Shown: positions 21,491-27,652, numbered from the stretch's first letter. The stretch: 37,801 nucleotides of DNA from Parcubacteria group bacterium (GCA_028286465.1 JAQBRN010000011.1:1-37801); one strand, 5' to 3'. Made by a program: numbers and translations. The notes: generated by a model from the letters alone, not told the origin.

Positions 21491-22346
21491 ATTTTAAGCT
21501 GAGTGACAGGAAGATGACCGCCGTGATGCAGAGCACCATGCCAAAGATCTGATGGCCGCGGAGGCGCTCCTTATTGAAGAAGAATCCGAGAAGCGAGGCG
21601 AGGACGATATAGCTCTCGGAGACACCGATGGCGATCGAGATCGGTATCGTGAGCGCGGCGAAGGTGTAGAAGACCCATGAGAGATTGTCTGCCACAGCCA
21701 TAACGGCGAGGAAGGGCTTGTTCGCATCCTCGAGCGTGATCATCGAATGAAGTTCGCCTTTGTATAAGAAATAGGCAACAAGGAAAAAGAGGATGAACAC
21801 CGCAGCGAACCAGTTGATGACGAAGGGGGTTGTCACGCGTCCTGCTTCCGCGAAGAGATAGTTCGCCAGGCCCATGGCAACGGTCGCGACAAGCGCGAGC
21901 CAAGCGCCCTTTTCGGCATGAATTCGTTTGAGGTGAGAGAAATGCGTCACGGAGACAAGGAAAATGCCGAGCACCATGAGGGCGATGAGCAAACTTTGAT
22001 GCGCGTTGATGCGCTCGCCGATGAAGAGATAGGCAGCAAGGGCCGTGATAGGAACCTCGAAGGCGCAGATAGGTTCGACCACCGAGATCTTGCCGGTTTT
22101 CAGCGCCAGGAAGTCGAAGATGGAGGCAAAGAGAAACACTGCGCCCGACAAGAGAAGAAGGGCCAGAATATTCTTGCCGCCGATGGTCGGAATGTCTCTC
22201 CACACGAAGGGCAGATAGCCTATAGAGGCGAGGAGCGAGATGTAGAAGAGCGCCTTGAGACTCCCGATCCGACGAGAGATGCGCTCTATGGAGAAGTCAC
22301 CTATAGCCCACGTCACTGCGGCCAGTATGGCGAGAATGATGCCCAT
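21489..22346 (-). CDS. EamA/DMT-family transporter (second)
   Basis: The 285-residue protein has about ten membrane helices in two EamA repeats (MGIILAILAAVTWAIGDFSI; VVEPICAFEVPITALAAYLF; IAIGVSESYIVLASLLGFFF). Substrate unknown. It differs clearly from the DMT protein at 5834-6727. Its ATG overlaps the TAA of the upstream 76-aa gene (TAATG), so the two are co-translated. Confidence 0.82.
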   Translation of the reverse strand: MGIILAILAAVTWAIGDFSIERISRRIGSLKALFYISLLASIGYLPFVWRDIPTIGGKNILALLLLSGAVFLFASIFDFLALKTGKISVVEPICAFEVPITALAAYLFIGERINAHQSLLIALMVLGIFLVSVTHFSHLKRIHAEKGAWLALVATVAMGLANYLFAEAGRVTTPFVINWFAAVFILFFLVAYFLYKGELHSMITLEDANKPFLAVMAVADNLSWVFYTFAALTIPISIAIGVSESYIVLASLLGFFFNKERLRGHQIFGMVLCITAVIFLSLSLK

Positions 22347-22576
22347 TAGCGCATCATGATCTTCTGAAACTCCGCCTGGTGCTCGCGCATGACCTGCATG
22401 GTGGCTGCCATTTCGTCCATGCCGCTCTTCTTCCTCTTTTCAACCTCGTCTCCGACCTTCTTGAAGAAGTCCGGATTCTTCTCCACAAGCTCGAACATCA
22501 TCTTCTGCTGCGCTTCAGGCACGCCCTTCATCTTCTGCTTGAGCATCTGCTTCACGAAAAAGTCTTTGACTCCCAT
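22346..22576 (-). CDS. Hypothetical 76-aa Met/Lys-rich helical protein
   Basis: The sequence is charged and probably all helical (MGVKDFFVKQMLKQKMKGVP; VMREHQAEFQKIMMR), with ten methionines. No signal or membrane segment. Coupled by TAATG to the DMT transporter. TATAAT lies 9 nt before its ATG. Family not recognised; I recall similar short proteins in CPR genomes but cannot name one. Confidence 0.65.
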   Translation of the reverse strand: MGVKDFFVKQMLKQKMKGVPEAQQKMMFELVEKNPDFFKKVGDEVEKRKKSGMDEMAATMQVMREHQAEFQKIMMR

Positions 22577-22585
22577 AGTGGCCGT

Positions 22586-22591
22586 ATTATA
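22586..22591 (-). promoter_or_regulatory. -10 box TATAAT for 76-aa/DMT operon
   Basis: Perfect TATAAT preceded by TG on the minus strand, ending 9 nt before the ATG; predicted leader is 2-4 nt. Confidence 0.6.
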
Positions 22592-22609
22592 CAGAATTCT
22601 TCACATAAC

Positions 22610-22637
22610 AAAAAGCACCCCTTGCGGAGCGCTTTTT
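22610..22637 (-). terminator. Intrinsic terminator after DUF5679 gene
   Basis: A 12-bp minus-strand stem AAAAAGCGCTCC/GGGGTGCTTTTT with two G-T wobbles and a GCAA (GNRA) tetraloop. Confidence 0.85.
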
Positions 22638-22652
22638 GCTTGGAGCTTCGTA

Positions 22653-22823
22653 TTAGGCTGCCTTCTTTGCCGAAGGGAGGATCTTGTACATACCCGTTCC
22701 GCAGACGGTGCAAATACCCTTTGCAGCCGGACGGCCTGGTTTGATTTCGACGTGCTTGACGTCCTTCATTTCCCTCTTCTCCTTGCACTTTACGCAGTAA
22801 CCAATGATTGTTTCTTCTGCCAT
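22653..22823 (-). CDS. DUF5679 small zinc-ribbon protein
   Basis: A 56-residue gene: MAEETIIGYCVKCKEKREMK, then DVKHVEIKPGRPAAKGICTV and CGTGMYKILPSAKKAA. Two C-x2-C knuckles (Cys10/13 and Cys38/41) predict one zinc ribbon. The G-Y-C-V-K-C-K start and G-R-P-A-x-x-G-x-C-x-x-C pattern fit DUF5679, common in CPR bacteria and of unknown function. No SD; an own terminator follows. Confidence 0.8.
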   Translation of the reverse strand: MAEETIIGYCVKCKEKREMKDVKHVEIKPGRPAAKGICTVCGTGMYKILPSAKKAA

Positions 22824-22948
22824 TTTTCTATCGAAAATCGAATATTATTGCTATGGGGATCAATTATACAGTAAATATAAATTTTGGGAAGTGGTGGACC
22901 CCGCCAAGCGAGGGGCGGAGTGTACGAAAGGTGATTTTCTTGTACAAG

Positions 22949-22973
22949 AAAAAGCACCCATTTCTGAGTGCTT
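22949..22973 (-). terminator. Intrinsic terminator after 162-aa RHH gene
   Basis: The minus-strand stem AAGCACTC/GGGTGCTT (one wobble, loop AGAAAT) is followed by TTTTTC. It resembles the hairpin at 22610-22637 in sequence. The 22824-22948 stretch shows nothing else convincing. Confidence 0.8.
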
Positions 22974-22985
22974 GAAGTCGATGTT

Positions 22986-23474
22986 TTATCGAATTGCGAA
23001 GGCCGTCTGAACGGCTGCGCGAATCAGTTCGTTCTTCGACTTCCTTTGACGGAACGCCCTGCGGCGCAGTTCGTCATCGAGCTCCTTCGGGAGGTAGACG
23101 GTGCGCAGCACCATGCGGCTCGTACTTTCGGAGGCGACTTCTTGTCCTCCTTTCCATTGGCCCGGCGCTGACAGCGTCTCGACGATGAGCTTCAGGGCGA
23201 GAGCTTCGTCCCCTTCCTTGAAGAGCGTATCACCGAGCGGCGTCGAAGCATTCGGGAATCCGAATCCTTCGAGCGGGTCATCTGTAGGCTTGATGATACT
23301 GACGCCGATCTCGCCGCGACTAGGACTCCAGGCCGCGAACAGCCAATGCGATTCGCCTCTGATATTGAGCTGCCACACTCCTTGTTCCTCATCGAGGGGT
23401 GTGTCGAGCTCCATCAGCACATCCGGGAACCAGACACGCACTGAGTTTTGCAGAGATTCGAGAATGTTCCGCAC
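22986..23474 (-). CDS. Protein with C-terminal ribbon-helix-helix domain (162 aa)
   Basis: Residues about 118-160 (MVLRTVYLPKELDDELRRRA, KSKNELIRAAVQTAF) form a CopG/MetJ-type ribbon-helix-helix: a beta strand with alternating residues, then two helices. Such domains bind DNA as dimers. The first 110 residues, including VWQLNIRGESHWLFAAWSPS and GEIGVSIIKPTDDPLEGFGF, are of unknown type and unusually precede the RHH. Start is GTG at 23472-23474 with GAGGA upstream. No toxin gene is adjacent. TTGAAT-N17-TAGTCT lies upstream. Confidence 0.68.
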   Translation of the reverse strand: MRNILESLQNSVRVWFPDVLMELDTPLDEEQGVWQLNIRGESHWLFAAWSPSRGEIGVSIIKPTDDPLEGFGFPNASTPLGDTLFKEGDEALALKLIVETLSAPGQWKGGQEVASESTSRMVLRTVYLPKELDDELRRRAFRQRKSKNELIRAAVQTAFAIR

Positions 23475-23504
23475 GTTATCCTCACTGGAAAATGGTCTTC
23501 GCCC

Positions 23505-23533
23505 AGACTAGCACATTCCTTATGGCCATTCAA
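23505..23533 (-). promoter_or_regulatory. Promoter TTGAAT-N17-TAGTCT for 162-aa RHH gene
   Basis: Minus strand: TTGAAT (23533-23528), 17-nt spacer, TAGTCT (23510-23505), giving a leader of about 25 nt with an SD before the GTG at 23474. Confidence 0.55.
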
Positions 23534-23719
23534 AAGTTCAAGTTCCTACGATGGTGGTGCAGGGAAACTTCTAAGGTGGACTCTACCAACCTCAATTCGA
23601 ACGCGCTCACCACGGACATTTTGAAGTGGCAGCAGGCGTACAAGGTGATTGATGCTATTCACGCTCGTCACACACCGGATGAGCAGGCAACACAAAACAC
23701 CACCACTACAGTCGCGTAA
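23522..23719 (+). CDS. Possible small protein (65 aa), doubtful
   Basis: The frame reads MAIQKFKFLRWWCRETSKVD ... DAIHARHTPDEQATQNTTTTVA. Composition is protein-like, but no SD precedes the ATG, the start overlaps the promoter of the divergent RHH gene, and no terminator follows. No family recognised. It is the only candidate in the 23475-23736 gap. Confidence 0.3.
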   Translation: MAIQKFKFLRWWCRETSKVDSTNLNSNALTTDILKWQQAYKVIDAIHARHTPDEQATQNTTTTVA

Positions 23720-23736
23720 GTCTGGCACGCCGAGGC

Positions 23737-23904
23737 CTACTCTTCCGGAGTTGGTTTTGGTATTCTTGCCCTCTCGCGTTGCCAGACTTTGAAGATAAGA
23801 GTGAGGAAGATGCGGATGGTTTCAAATCGCTCTACTACTACTTCTTCCGTCATATCGTTTGCACGTTGGCCGAGATGGGCTTTGTACTCTTCTAGGGTGA
23901 TCAC
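23737..23904 (-). CDS. Small conserved-looking protein (55 aa, GTG start)
   Basis: The minus strand from GTG at 23902-23904 reads MITLEEYKAHLGQRANDMTE, then EVVVERFETIRIFLTLIFKV and WQRERARIPKPTPEE. The pattern of an acidic helix (LEEYKAHLGxxAxDMTEE) followed by a hydrophobic helix and a basic tail recalls short proteins frequent in CPR genomes, but I cannot name a family. TAGGGT lies 6 nt before the GTG, matching the leaderless spacing. A TGCCTAGACA decamer lies just upstream. Confidence 0.6.
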   Translation of the reverse strand: MITLEEYKAHLGQRANDMTEEVVVERFETIRIFLTLIFKVWQRERARIPKPTPEE

Positions 23905-23910
23905 GGCGGT

Positions 23911-23916
23911 ACCCTA
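23911..23916 (-). promoter_or_regulatory. -10-like TAGGGT, leaderless-type, 55-aa gene
   Basis: TAGGGT on the minus strand ends 6 nt before the GTG start. The match to consensus is weaker than in the other cases. Confidence 0.4.
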
Positions 23917-23920
23917 GCAT

Positions 23921-23930
23921 TGTCTAGGCA
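23921..23930. repeat. TGTCTAGGCA decamer, copy 1
   Basis: An exact 10-base sequence repeated at 24352-24361. Both copies sit upstream of small minus-strand genes (55-aa and 97-aa RHH). Candidate operator half-site. Confidence 0.45.
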
Positions 23931-23970
23931 CTTGTGATGGATGAACGGCTAATGGTGCCGGGTCGATATG

Positions 23971-23996
23971 AAAAAGGCGCCGATGTTTCGGTGCCT
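23971..23996 (-). terminator. Intrinsic terminator after 97-aa RHH gene
   Basis: The minus-strand stem AGGCACCGA/TCGGCGCCT (one mismatch, loop AACA) is followed by TTTTTCAT. Confidence 0.8.
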
Positions 23997-24019
23997 GGTA
24001 ATTATCGCCCGTGGTCACC

Positions 24020-24313
24020 TCAACGTTTCCTTGAGGGATGAGGCGGAAGAGCATTTGTCGAAGCGATCATGATCTGGTTCTGAAACTCGCGACGCTTGAG
24101 GCCGTCGGGGCTGATGGCCACTGTGACGAACCCTTGATCTTTCTGATCCAGGCTCCATTTGAGGAATTGGAGTGCACCGACGATGACACCCTTCTTGGTT
24201 GAACCTGCACGGGTTGCAAGCGAATCGATGAGCTCAACGAGCGCCGGATTCGCTTCGAAGTTGATTCTCACTGTGACCTCACTGCTCAGGTAGGTGGCGA
24301 ATTCTTGAGCCAC
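24020..24313 (-). CDS. Ribbon-helix-helix-like protein (97 aa)
   Basis: VTVRINFEANPALVELIDSL and STKKGVIVGALQFLKWSLDQ fit a strand-helix-helix arrangement of the RHH DNA-binding fold at about residues 14-57. The C-terminal 40 residues (GFVTVAISPDGLKRREFQNQ, then a Pro/Ser/Lys tail) are of unknown type. Start is GTG at 24311-24313 with a weak GGTAAG upstream. TAGACA repeats overlap the predicted promoter, so it may bind its own promoter; this is inference. The gene is distinct from the RHH protein at 22986. Confidence 0.62.
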   Translation of the reverse strand: MAQEFATYLSSEVTVRINFEANPALVELIDSLATRAGSTKKGVIVGALQFLKWSLDQKDQGFVTVAISPDGLKRREFQNQIMIASTNALPPHPSRKR

Positions 24314-24334
24314 CTTACCACACGTGTCACATAC

Positions 24335-24362
24335 TGTCTAAGCTGTACCACTGTCTAGGCAA
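24335..24362 (-). promoter_or_regulatory. Promoter TTGCCT-N16-TAGACA with TAGACA repeats
   Basis: Minus strand: TTGCCT (24362-24357), 16-nt spacer, TAGACA (24340-24335). The octamer TAGACAGT occurs twice, at 24357-24350 and 24340-24333, one near each promoter box. This is a layout typical of a repressor operator. Confidence 0.45.
24352..24361. repeat. TGTCTAGGCA decamer, copy 2
   Basis: Exact copy of 23921-23930, here overlapping the -35 region of the 97-aa RHH gene. Confidence 0.45.
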
Positions 24363-24391
24363 CCGAGTGTTCTCTGTAAGCACATTTTGAG

Positions 24392-24464
24392 TGGACCCTA
24401 TCGGATTCGAACCGATGACCTCCTCATTGCAAATGAGGCGCTCTACCAACTAAGCTAAGGGCCC
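24392..24464 (-). tRNA. tRNA-Ala (anticodon TGC)
   Basis: The cloverleaf folds completely: acceptor GGGCCCT/AGGGTCC, D arm GCTT...GAGC, anticodon loop TTTGCAA flanked by CTCAT/ATGAG, T arm ATCGG/CCGAT around TTCGAAT. The third acceptor pair is G-U (G3-U70), the identity mark read by AlaRS. Discriminator A73; CCA is not encoded. A TTGATT-N17-TAAAAT promoter lies upstream. Confidence 0.96.
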
Positions 24465-24480
24465 TCTGACTAACGAAGTT

Positions 24481-24509
24481 ATTTTAGTAGACAAACCCCG
24501 AAAAATCAA
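24481..24509 (-). promoter_or_regulatory. Promoter TTGATT-N17-TAAAAT for tRNA-Ala
   Basis: Minus strand: TTGATT (24509-24504), 17-nt spacer, TAAAAT (24486-24481). Predicted start is about 10 nt before the mature tRNA 5' end. Confidence 0.6.
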
Positions 24510-24530
24510 GAGAATAGAGAGGCAGGTCAA

Positions 24531-24607
24531 GGACGATTAGCTCAGCTGGTTAGAGCGTGCGATTCACATTCGCAAGGTCACAGGTTCGACTCCTGTATCG
24601 TCCACCA
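24531..24607 (+). tRNA. tRNA-Val (anticodon CAC)
   Basis: Acceptor GGACGAT/ATCGTCC, D arm GCTC/GAGC, anticodon stem TGCGA/TCGCA with loop TTCACAT (CAC reads GUG), variable AGGTC, T stem ACAGG/CCTGT. The 3' CCA is encoded, unlike in the neighbouring tRNA-Ala. The two tRNA genes are divergent, 66 bp apart. Confidence 0.96.
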
Positions 24608-24613
24608 AAGAGA

Positions 24614-24642
24614 TTGACTTCGAATCATCCGTGCCGTATTCT
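24614..24642 (+). promoter_or_regulatory. Promoter TTGACT-N17-TATTCT for 50-aa gene
   Basis: TTGACT (24614-24619), 17-nt spacer, TATTCT (24637-24642), starting 7 nt after tRNA-Val. Predicted start near 24649 excludes the upstream ATG at 24631. Confidence 0.65.
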
Positions 24643-24672
24643 CAAAAGAGATCCTCCTTCCACGAGGCTTGT

Positions 24673-24825
24673 ATGAAAAAAGTTTTTGCCGGCCTGCTCA
24701 ACCTGCTTTTCAACTCCGAGAGCAAAATGGGCCTCCCGCTTCGTGACCCCGAGGTCAGCGAAGTCGCTCGGCAGATCCGCCAGACCCGCGAACGGGAATT
24801 CGGTTTCCATCCGCCGTCTCAGTGA
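24673..24825 (+). CDS. Hypothetical 50-aa protein cassette
   Basis: The product reads MKKVFAGLLNLLFNSESKMG, then LPLRDPEVSEVARQIRQTRE and REFGFHPPSQ: a short amphipathic or hydrophobic N-terminus followed by a charged helix. No family recognised. Although tiny, it has a full set of signals: a promoter at 24614-24642, GAGG 5 nt before the ATG, and a perfect terminator whose loop holds part of the stop codon. Confidence 0.65.
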   Translation: MKKVFAGLLNLLFNSESKMGLPLRDPEVSEVARQIRQTREREFGFHPPSQ

Positions 24826-24836
24826 GACGGCTTTTT
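24813..24836 (+). terminator. Intrinsic terminator after 50-aa gene
   Basis: A perfect 8-bp stem GCCGTCTC/GAGACGGC with loop AGT followed by TTTTTATTT. The TGA stop straddles loop and stem. Confidence 0.92.
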
Positions 24837-24842
24837 ATTTGC

Positions 24843-25760
24843 TTATTCCTTCGCGAGATTCAAAAGGTGTTCGACGAATTCCCTCTCCTTCCAGCCCGTC
24901 GCTTTTAAGGATTTCGAAAGTGCCGAATCCGCGATCGTTTCCGGAACCGTATCCGTCTCGAGTATGTATATCTTGCCCCGAGGGGTGATAAGAAAGCGCG
25001 ATGATGAATAATGTCTTAGTCCGAGCGCCTTGTGGGCCCTCTTGGCATATGCTTCGAGCAGCCGCTTCTCTTCCGTGCTGAAGCTTCCAGGGCTTGAGAC
25101 TTTCCCGTCTTTCAGTTCCGCAGGCAGGAGCGCGTAGAGGCGTTCATTGCGCGCATTCTCGATGATGCTCGCGACGGCGATCTTGCCCTTGAGCAATTCC
25201 TCGACTACGATCTTCTTCGAAAACATGAAAGCTTCCTTAACTGTATCCTCGAGTTCGGCATAGGTGCGGGCGATCTTGCCGGAAAATGTCGAACCGCGCT
25301 CCTGGGTGCGAATGGTGACTGGTAAAAGGAAATTTCTAAAAATATGAACAAGTTCGGTGTCGTCGAAGGCGTCTTCCGTCAGGAGCTTGAAGCGGGTCGT
25401 GGGCAAACCCTCGCGTTCGTACATCGTGCGAGCATGCTGTATGTTGCCGGAGAGGGCCGAAGGAACGAGTTCTCCCCCGATGTAATGCACGCCAAGGGTA
25501 TCGAGAATCCTTTTCGAAGCAGTGTCCGCTCCAAGGGTATTCCATGCTACATCGGCATACTTCAGTGCATCATGAGGCTCGACCGGAAGTCCGCGCAGAT
25601 GCCATGTACCATCCTTCGAGACGAAAATGTCCTGCGGTTCGTATGCATCTTCCTTCTCGCGGAGAAGCGAGAGGACGGTCTTCCCCGCATCGAGCGAGTG
25701 CTCGTATGTCGGTGTGCCACCGCCTCGAAGGACAGCTACGCGAATCTTAGAAATTGCCAT
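24843..25760 (-). CDS. Divergent D-alanine-D-alanine ligase-like ATP-grasp protein
   Basis: The 305-residue protein follows the Ddl domain order: IRVAVLRGGGTPTYEHSLDA (N-terminal domain, cf. GG-x-S-x-E), GVHYIGGELVPSALSGNIQH, ATP-grasp segment LLPVTIRTQERGSTFSGKIA, KKIVVEELLKGKIAVASIIE and C-terminal RGKIYILETDTVPE. In canonical Ddl the last motif is LE(V/I)N-x-x-PG, with E and N binding magnesium; here it is LETDT. GSS-x-G is GSTFSG. It may ligate D-Ala or a related substrate for peptidoglycan. TATAAT ends 6 nt before the ATG. Confidence 0.72.
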   Translation of the reverse strand: MAISKIRVAVLRGGGTPTYEHSLDAGKTVLSLLREKEDAYEPQDIFVSKDGTWHLRGLPVEPHDALKYADVAWNTLGADTASKRILDTLGVHYIGGELVPSALSGNIQHARTMYEREGLPTTRFKLLTEDAFDDTELVHIFRNFLLPVTIRTQERGSTFSGKIARTYAELEDTVKEAFMFSKKIVVEELLKGKIAVASIIENARNERLYALLPAELKDGKVSSPGSFSTEEKRLLEAYAKRAHKALGLRHYSSSRFLITPRGKIYILETDTVPETIADSALSKSLKATGWKEREFVEHLLNLAKE

Positions 25761-25766
25761 TCAGAA

Positions 25767-25772
25767 ATTATA
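25767..25772 (-). promoter_or_regulatory. -10 box TATAAT, leaderless-type, Ddl-like gene
   Basis: Perfect TATAAT on the minus strand ends exactly 6 nt before the ATG (intervening TTCTGA). Confidence 0.7.
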
Positions 25773-25786
25773 CTACAACTACACAT

Positions 25787-25814
25787 TTGACTTTAGAAGA
25801 AGATTGCTTAGGGT
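25787..25814 (+). promoter_or_regulatory. Promoter TTGACT-N16-TAGGGT for 155-aa gene
   Basis: TTGACT (25787-25792), 16-nt spacer, TAGGGT (25809-25814), overlapping a possible TATACC. The leader of about 20 nt carries GGAGGA before the ATG at 25840. Confidence 0.5.
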
Positions 25815-25839
25815 ATACCGAGATCTCATTGGAGGAATC

Positions 25840-26307
25840 ATGACCGTTCAAGCACTGGGGCCGAGCAAGCTCGCGCTCTTGCTTCGAGACATCGATGTGT
25901 GCTTGCGAAAGCAAGGCATCAAGCTCCATATAACGATCGGTGTGAGCAGGCAACAACTTACAGCTTGGTGTAATGACCGATCGCTTCCGCCGCCCGAGAA
26001 GCTGCGCGCCATGCTCCAAATCGCAAAAAACTACAAATCGACAAGCGCCCTCCGGCCGTGGGTCGACGAGCTTCTGAAAGCGACCCCGCATACGGTCTCT
26101 CCGCATTGGAAGAAGATCGGCAGGAGCCTCCATGATTACTCGCTCAAGGCAAATGTACAGACAGTGATGGGGTTTGTCAGCGGGCTGCCTGTGCACCGCA
26201 AGGAGGAAGCCCTGCAGAGGATCGTGGCTATCGTCGATCAGATCTTGCTTGAAGAAAGCGGAGAACCGCTTCCGGAAGATGCGAAAGGTCCCAAACTTGT
26301 TCCTTGA
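25840..26307 (+). CDS. Possible XRE-type HTH protein (155 aa)
   Basis: The segment GVSRQQLTAWCNDRSLPPPE followed by KLRAMLQIAKNY resembles the second and third helices of a Cro/cI-type helix-turn-helix (G-V-S-R-x-x-(L/I)-x-x-W ... P-x-x-x-x-L). The C-terminal half (SPHWKKIGRSLHDYSLKANV, RKEEALQRIVAIVDQILLEE) is helical and may mediate dimerisation. Assignment is tentative. Start chosen by GGAGGA 4 nt before the ATG; a longer upstream frame has no signals. Own promoter and terminator. Confidence 0.6.
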   Translation: MTVQALGPSKLALLLRDIDVCLRKQGIKLHITIGVSRQQLTAWCNDRSLPPPEKLRAMLQIAKNYKSTSALRPWVDELLKATPHTVSPHWKKIGRSLHDYSLKANVQTVMGFVSGLPVHRKEEALQRIVAIVDQILLEESGEPLPEDAKGPKLVP

Positions 26308-26330
26308 TCCGCTGCACTGCAGCGGATTTT
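26307..26330 (+). terminator. Intrinsic terminator after 155-aa gene
   Basis: A perfect 9-bp stem ATCCGCTGC/GCAGCGGAT with loop ACT, then TTTTACTT. It lies directly before the convergent uvrC end. Confidence 0.85.
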
Positions 26331-26332
26331 AC

Positions 26333-27598
26333 TTATATTCTGAATCCCTTCCCCCGCAGCTTCCTGTGGTACGTAATAGCGAATCGATGCGCTTCGGCAT
26401 TCGCAAGAAGGATCGATTTCTCCCAATCTTTTTTTGCCTGTTCGTCCCCGAGAATTTCTTTGGCCTTATGTCGCGTGTCCTTCAGTACCGAGACGAGCGC
26501 TATATCAAGATCAAGTTCTTTAAGAATCTCTTTCGCAGCGTTGATCTGCGCTACTCCGCCGTCGACCGCGATGATGTTGGGAAATTGCCACTCGGCATGG
26601 GTGAATCTGCGCCTAAGGACTTCCTTAAGATTGCTCGTATCATCGACGCCGACCTTGCCGGCCTTTCCCCTGATGCGGAATTTTCTGTACTGGCTCTTCT
26701 CGAGCTCGCCGTCCTCGATGACCGTCATGACGCCGACGGTCGACTTACCCGACATGTGGGCTATGTCGTAGGCCTCGATGCGAACGGTGTCCGCGCTCTC
26801 GACGCGCTCGATATCCCGCTTGATAAGGGCGATGTCTTGAATGTGCTCGAGTGCGTAGAGCATTCCTTTAAATGCATTGGCTTCTTCGAATTTCTGCTCC
26901 TTGGCACATGCTTTCATCTCGCCTTCGATATCCTTCACGAGTTCGGCCTTGTTCGCTTCGAAGAACATCCTGATGCGCTTGACCTGCTTTCTATACTCGG
27001 TCTTGCCCACCCAGCCGGCGCATACGCCCGGACAGAGTCCGATCTGCGCGTTGAAGCATGGTCGCGGGTGTATTGGGTCGCGCTGTTCCGGGGCCGGAGT
27101 GCATTTATTGTCCCTGTACGGAAAAATCCTCCTGATGATCTTCAGGGCCTCTCTGAGCTCTCCTCCGTGCGGGAAGGGACCGTAGACCGCTTTCGCCTTC
27201 ATGCCCTTCGATATGGCATTCCAATGTGCGACGCTTCTTGAGCGCATGACCAGGAGCTGCGGGAAGTCTTCGTCGGTGATGACGACCATGTTGAAGCTCT
27301 TGTTGTCTTTCTCTGCCGTGTTGTACGGAGGATTGTGCTTCTTGATCTGGTTCGCTTCGTAGATCAAAGCTTCTAGCACCGAATCCGTCGTCGTCCATTT
27401 AAGATCGACGGCTTCCTGCATCATCTTGACCAAGAGCGGCCCGCGGGCGCTCATCAGATCCTTCGTGAAGTAGCTCTTGGTGCGCTCCTTAAGAGACGTG
27501 GCCTTGCCAACGTAAAGGATTTCTTTCTTCGGTCCGAGGAAGTAGTACACTCCCGGACAGTCAGGAAGGTCGTATTTCTGTAGGTCTTGACTAGTCAT
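26333..27598 (-). CDS. uvrC: Excinuclease ABC subunit C without HhH domain
   Basis: The nuclease subunit of nucleotide excision repair. GIY-YIG domain at about 16-90 (GVYYFLGPKKEILYVGKATS), cysteine cluster near 180-200 (CTPAPEQ...CFNAQIGLCPGVCAG), UVR motif at about 224-253 (ACAKEQKFEEANAFKGMLYA) and RNase H-like 5' nuclease domain (EAYDIAHMSGKSTVGVM, IIAVDGGVAQINAAKEILKE, EAHRFAITYHRK) with the catalytic D, D and H. The protein stops at 421 aa just after the RNase H fold; the tandem helix-hairpin-helix domain found in about 600-aa UvrC is absent. TATCAT ends 6 nt before the ATG. Confidence 0.95.
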   Translation of the reverse strand: MTSQDLQKYDLPDCPGVYYFLGPKKEILYVGKATSLKERTKSYFTKDLMSARGPLLVKMMQEAVDLKWTTTDSVLEALIYEANQIKKHNPPYNTAEKDNKSFNMVVITDEDFPQLLVMRSRSVAHWNAISKGMKAKAVYGPFPHGGELREALKIIRRIFPYRDNKCTPAPEQRDPIHPRPCFNAQIGLCPGVCAGWVGKTEYRKQVKRIRMFFEANKAELVKDIEGEMKACAKEQKFEEANAFKGMLYALEHIQDIALIKRDIERVESADTVRIEAYDIAHMSGKSTVGVMTVIEDGELEKSQYRKFRIRGKAGKVGVDDTSNLKEVLRRRFTHAEWQFPNIIAVDGGVAQINAAKEILKELDLDIALVSVLKDTRHKAKEILGDEQAKKDWEKSILLANAEAHRFAITYHRKLRGKGFRI

Positions 27599-27614
27599 AT
27601 TTGTATGATATCAT
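27587..27614 (+). promoter_or_regulatory. Promoter TTGACT-N16-TATCAT for 80-aa gene
   Basis: TTGACT (27587-27592), 16-nt spacer, TATCAT (27609-27614). It overlaps the uvrC start region and shares the palindrome TATGATATCATA with the uvrC -10. Confidence 0.6.
27605..27610 (-). promoter_or_regulatory. -10 box TATCAT, leaderless-type, uvrC
   Basis: TATCAT on the minus strand ends exactly 6 nt before the uvrC ATG. It lies in a palindrome whose other half is the -10 of the divergent gene. Confidence 0.6.
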
Positions 27615-27652
27615 ATTTCGCAGTAGTTCTTCAAACTATTCGGGAGCTAGCT

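Noticed and set aside
22824-22985. Plus-strand frame encoding VDPAKRGAECTKGDF upstream of the RHH terminator
   Set aside because: No SD, it runs through a terminator hairpin into antisense RHH coding sequence, and there is no family resemblance.
23546-23728. Minus-strand frame of 60 codons between the 55-aa and RHH genes
   Set aside because: Cys/Leu/Val-rich without SD or promoter, and it overlaps the better plus-strand candidate.
22986-24313. Toxin-antitoxin pair involving the RHH proteins
   Set aside because: No RelE, PIN, MazF or other toxin-like gene is adjacent; each RHH gene has its own promoter and terminator.
25627-25839. Upstream extension of the 155-aa gene into the Ddl-like gene
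   Set aside because: The extension is antisense to the ligase and lacks an SD; GGAGGA and the promoter support ATG 25840.
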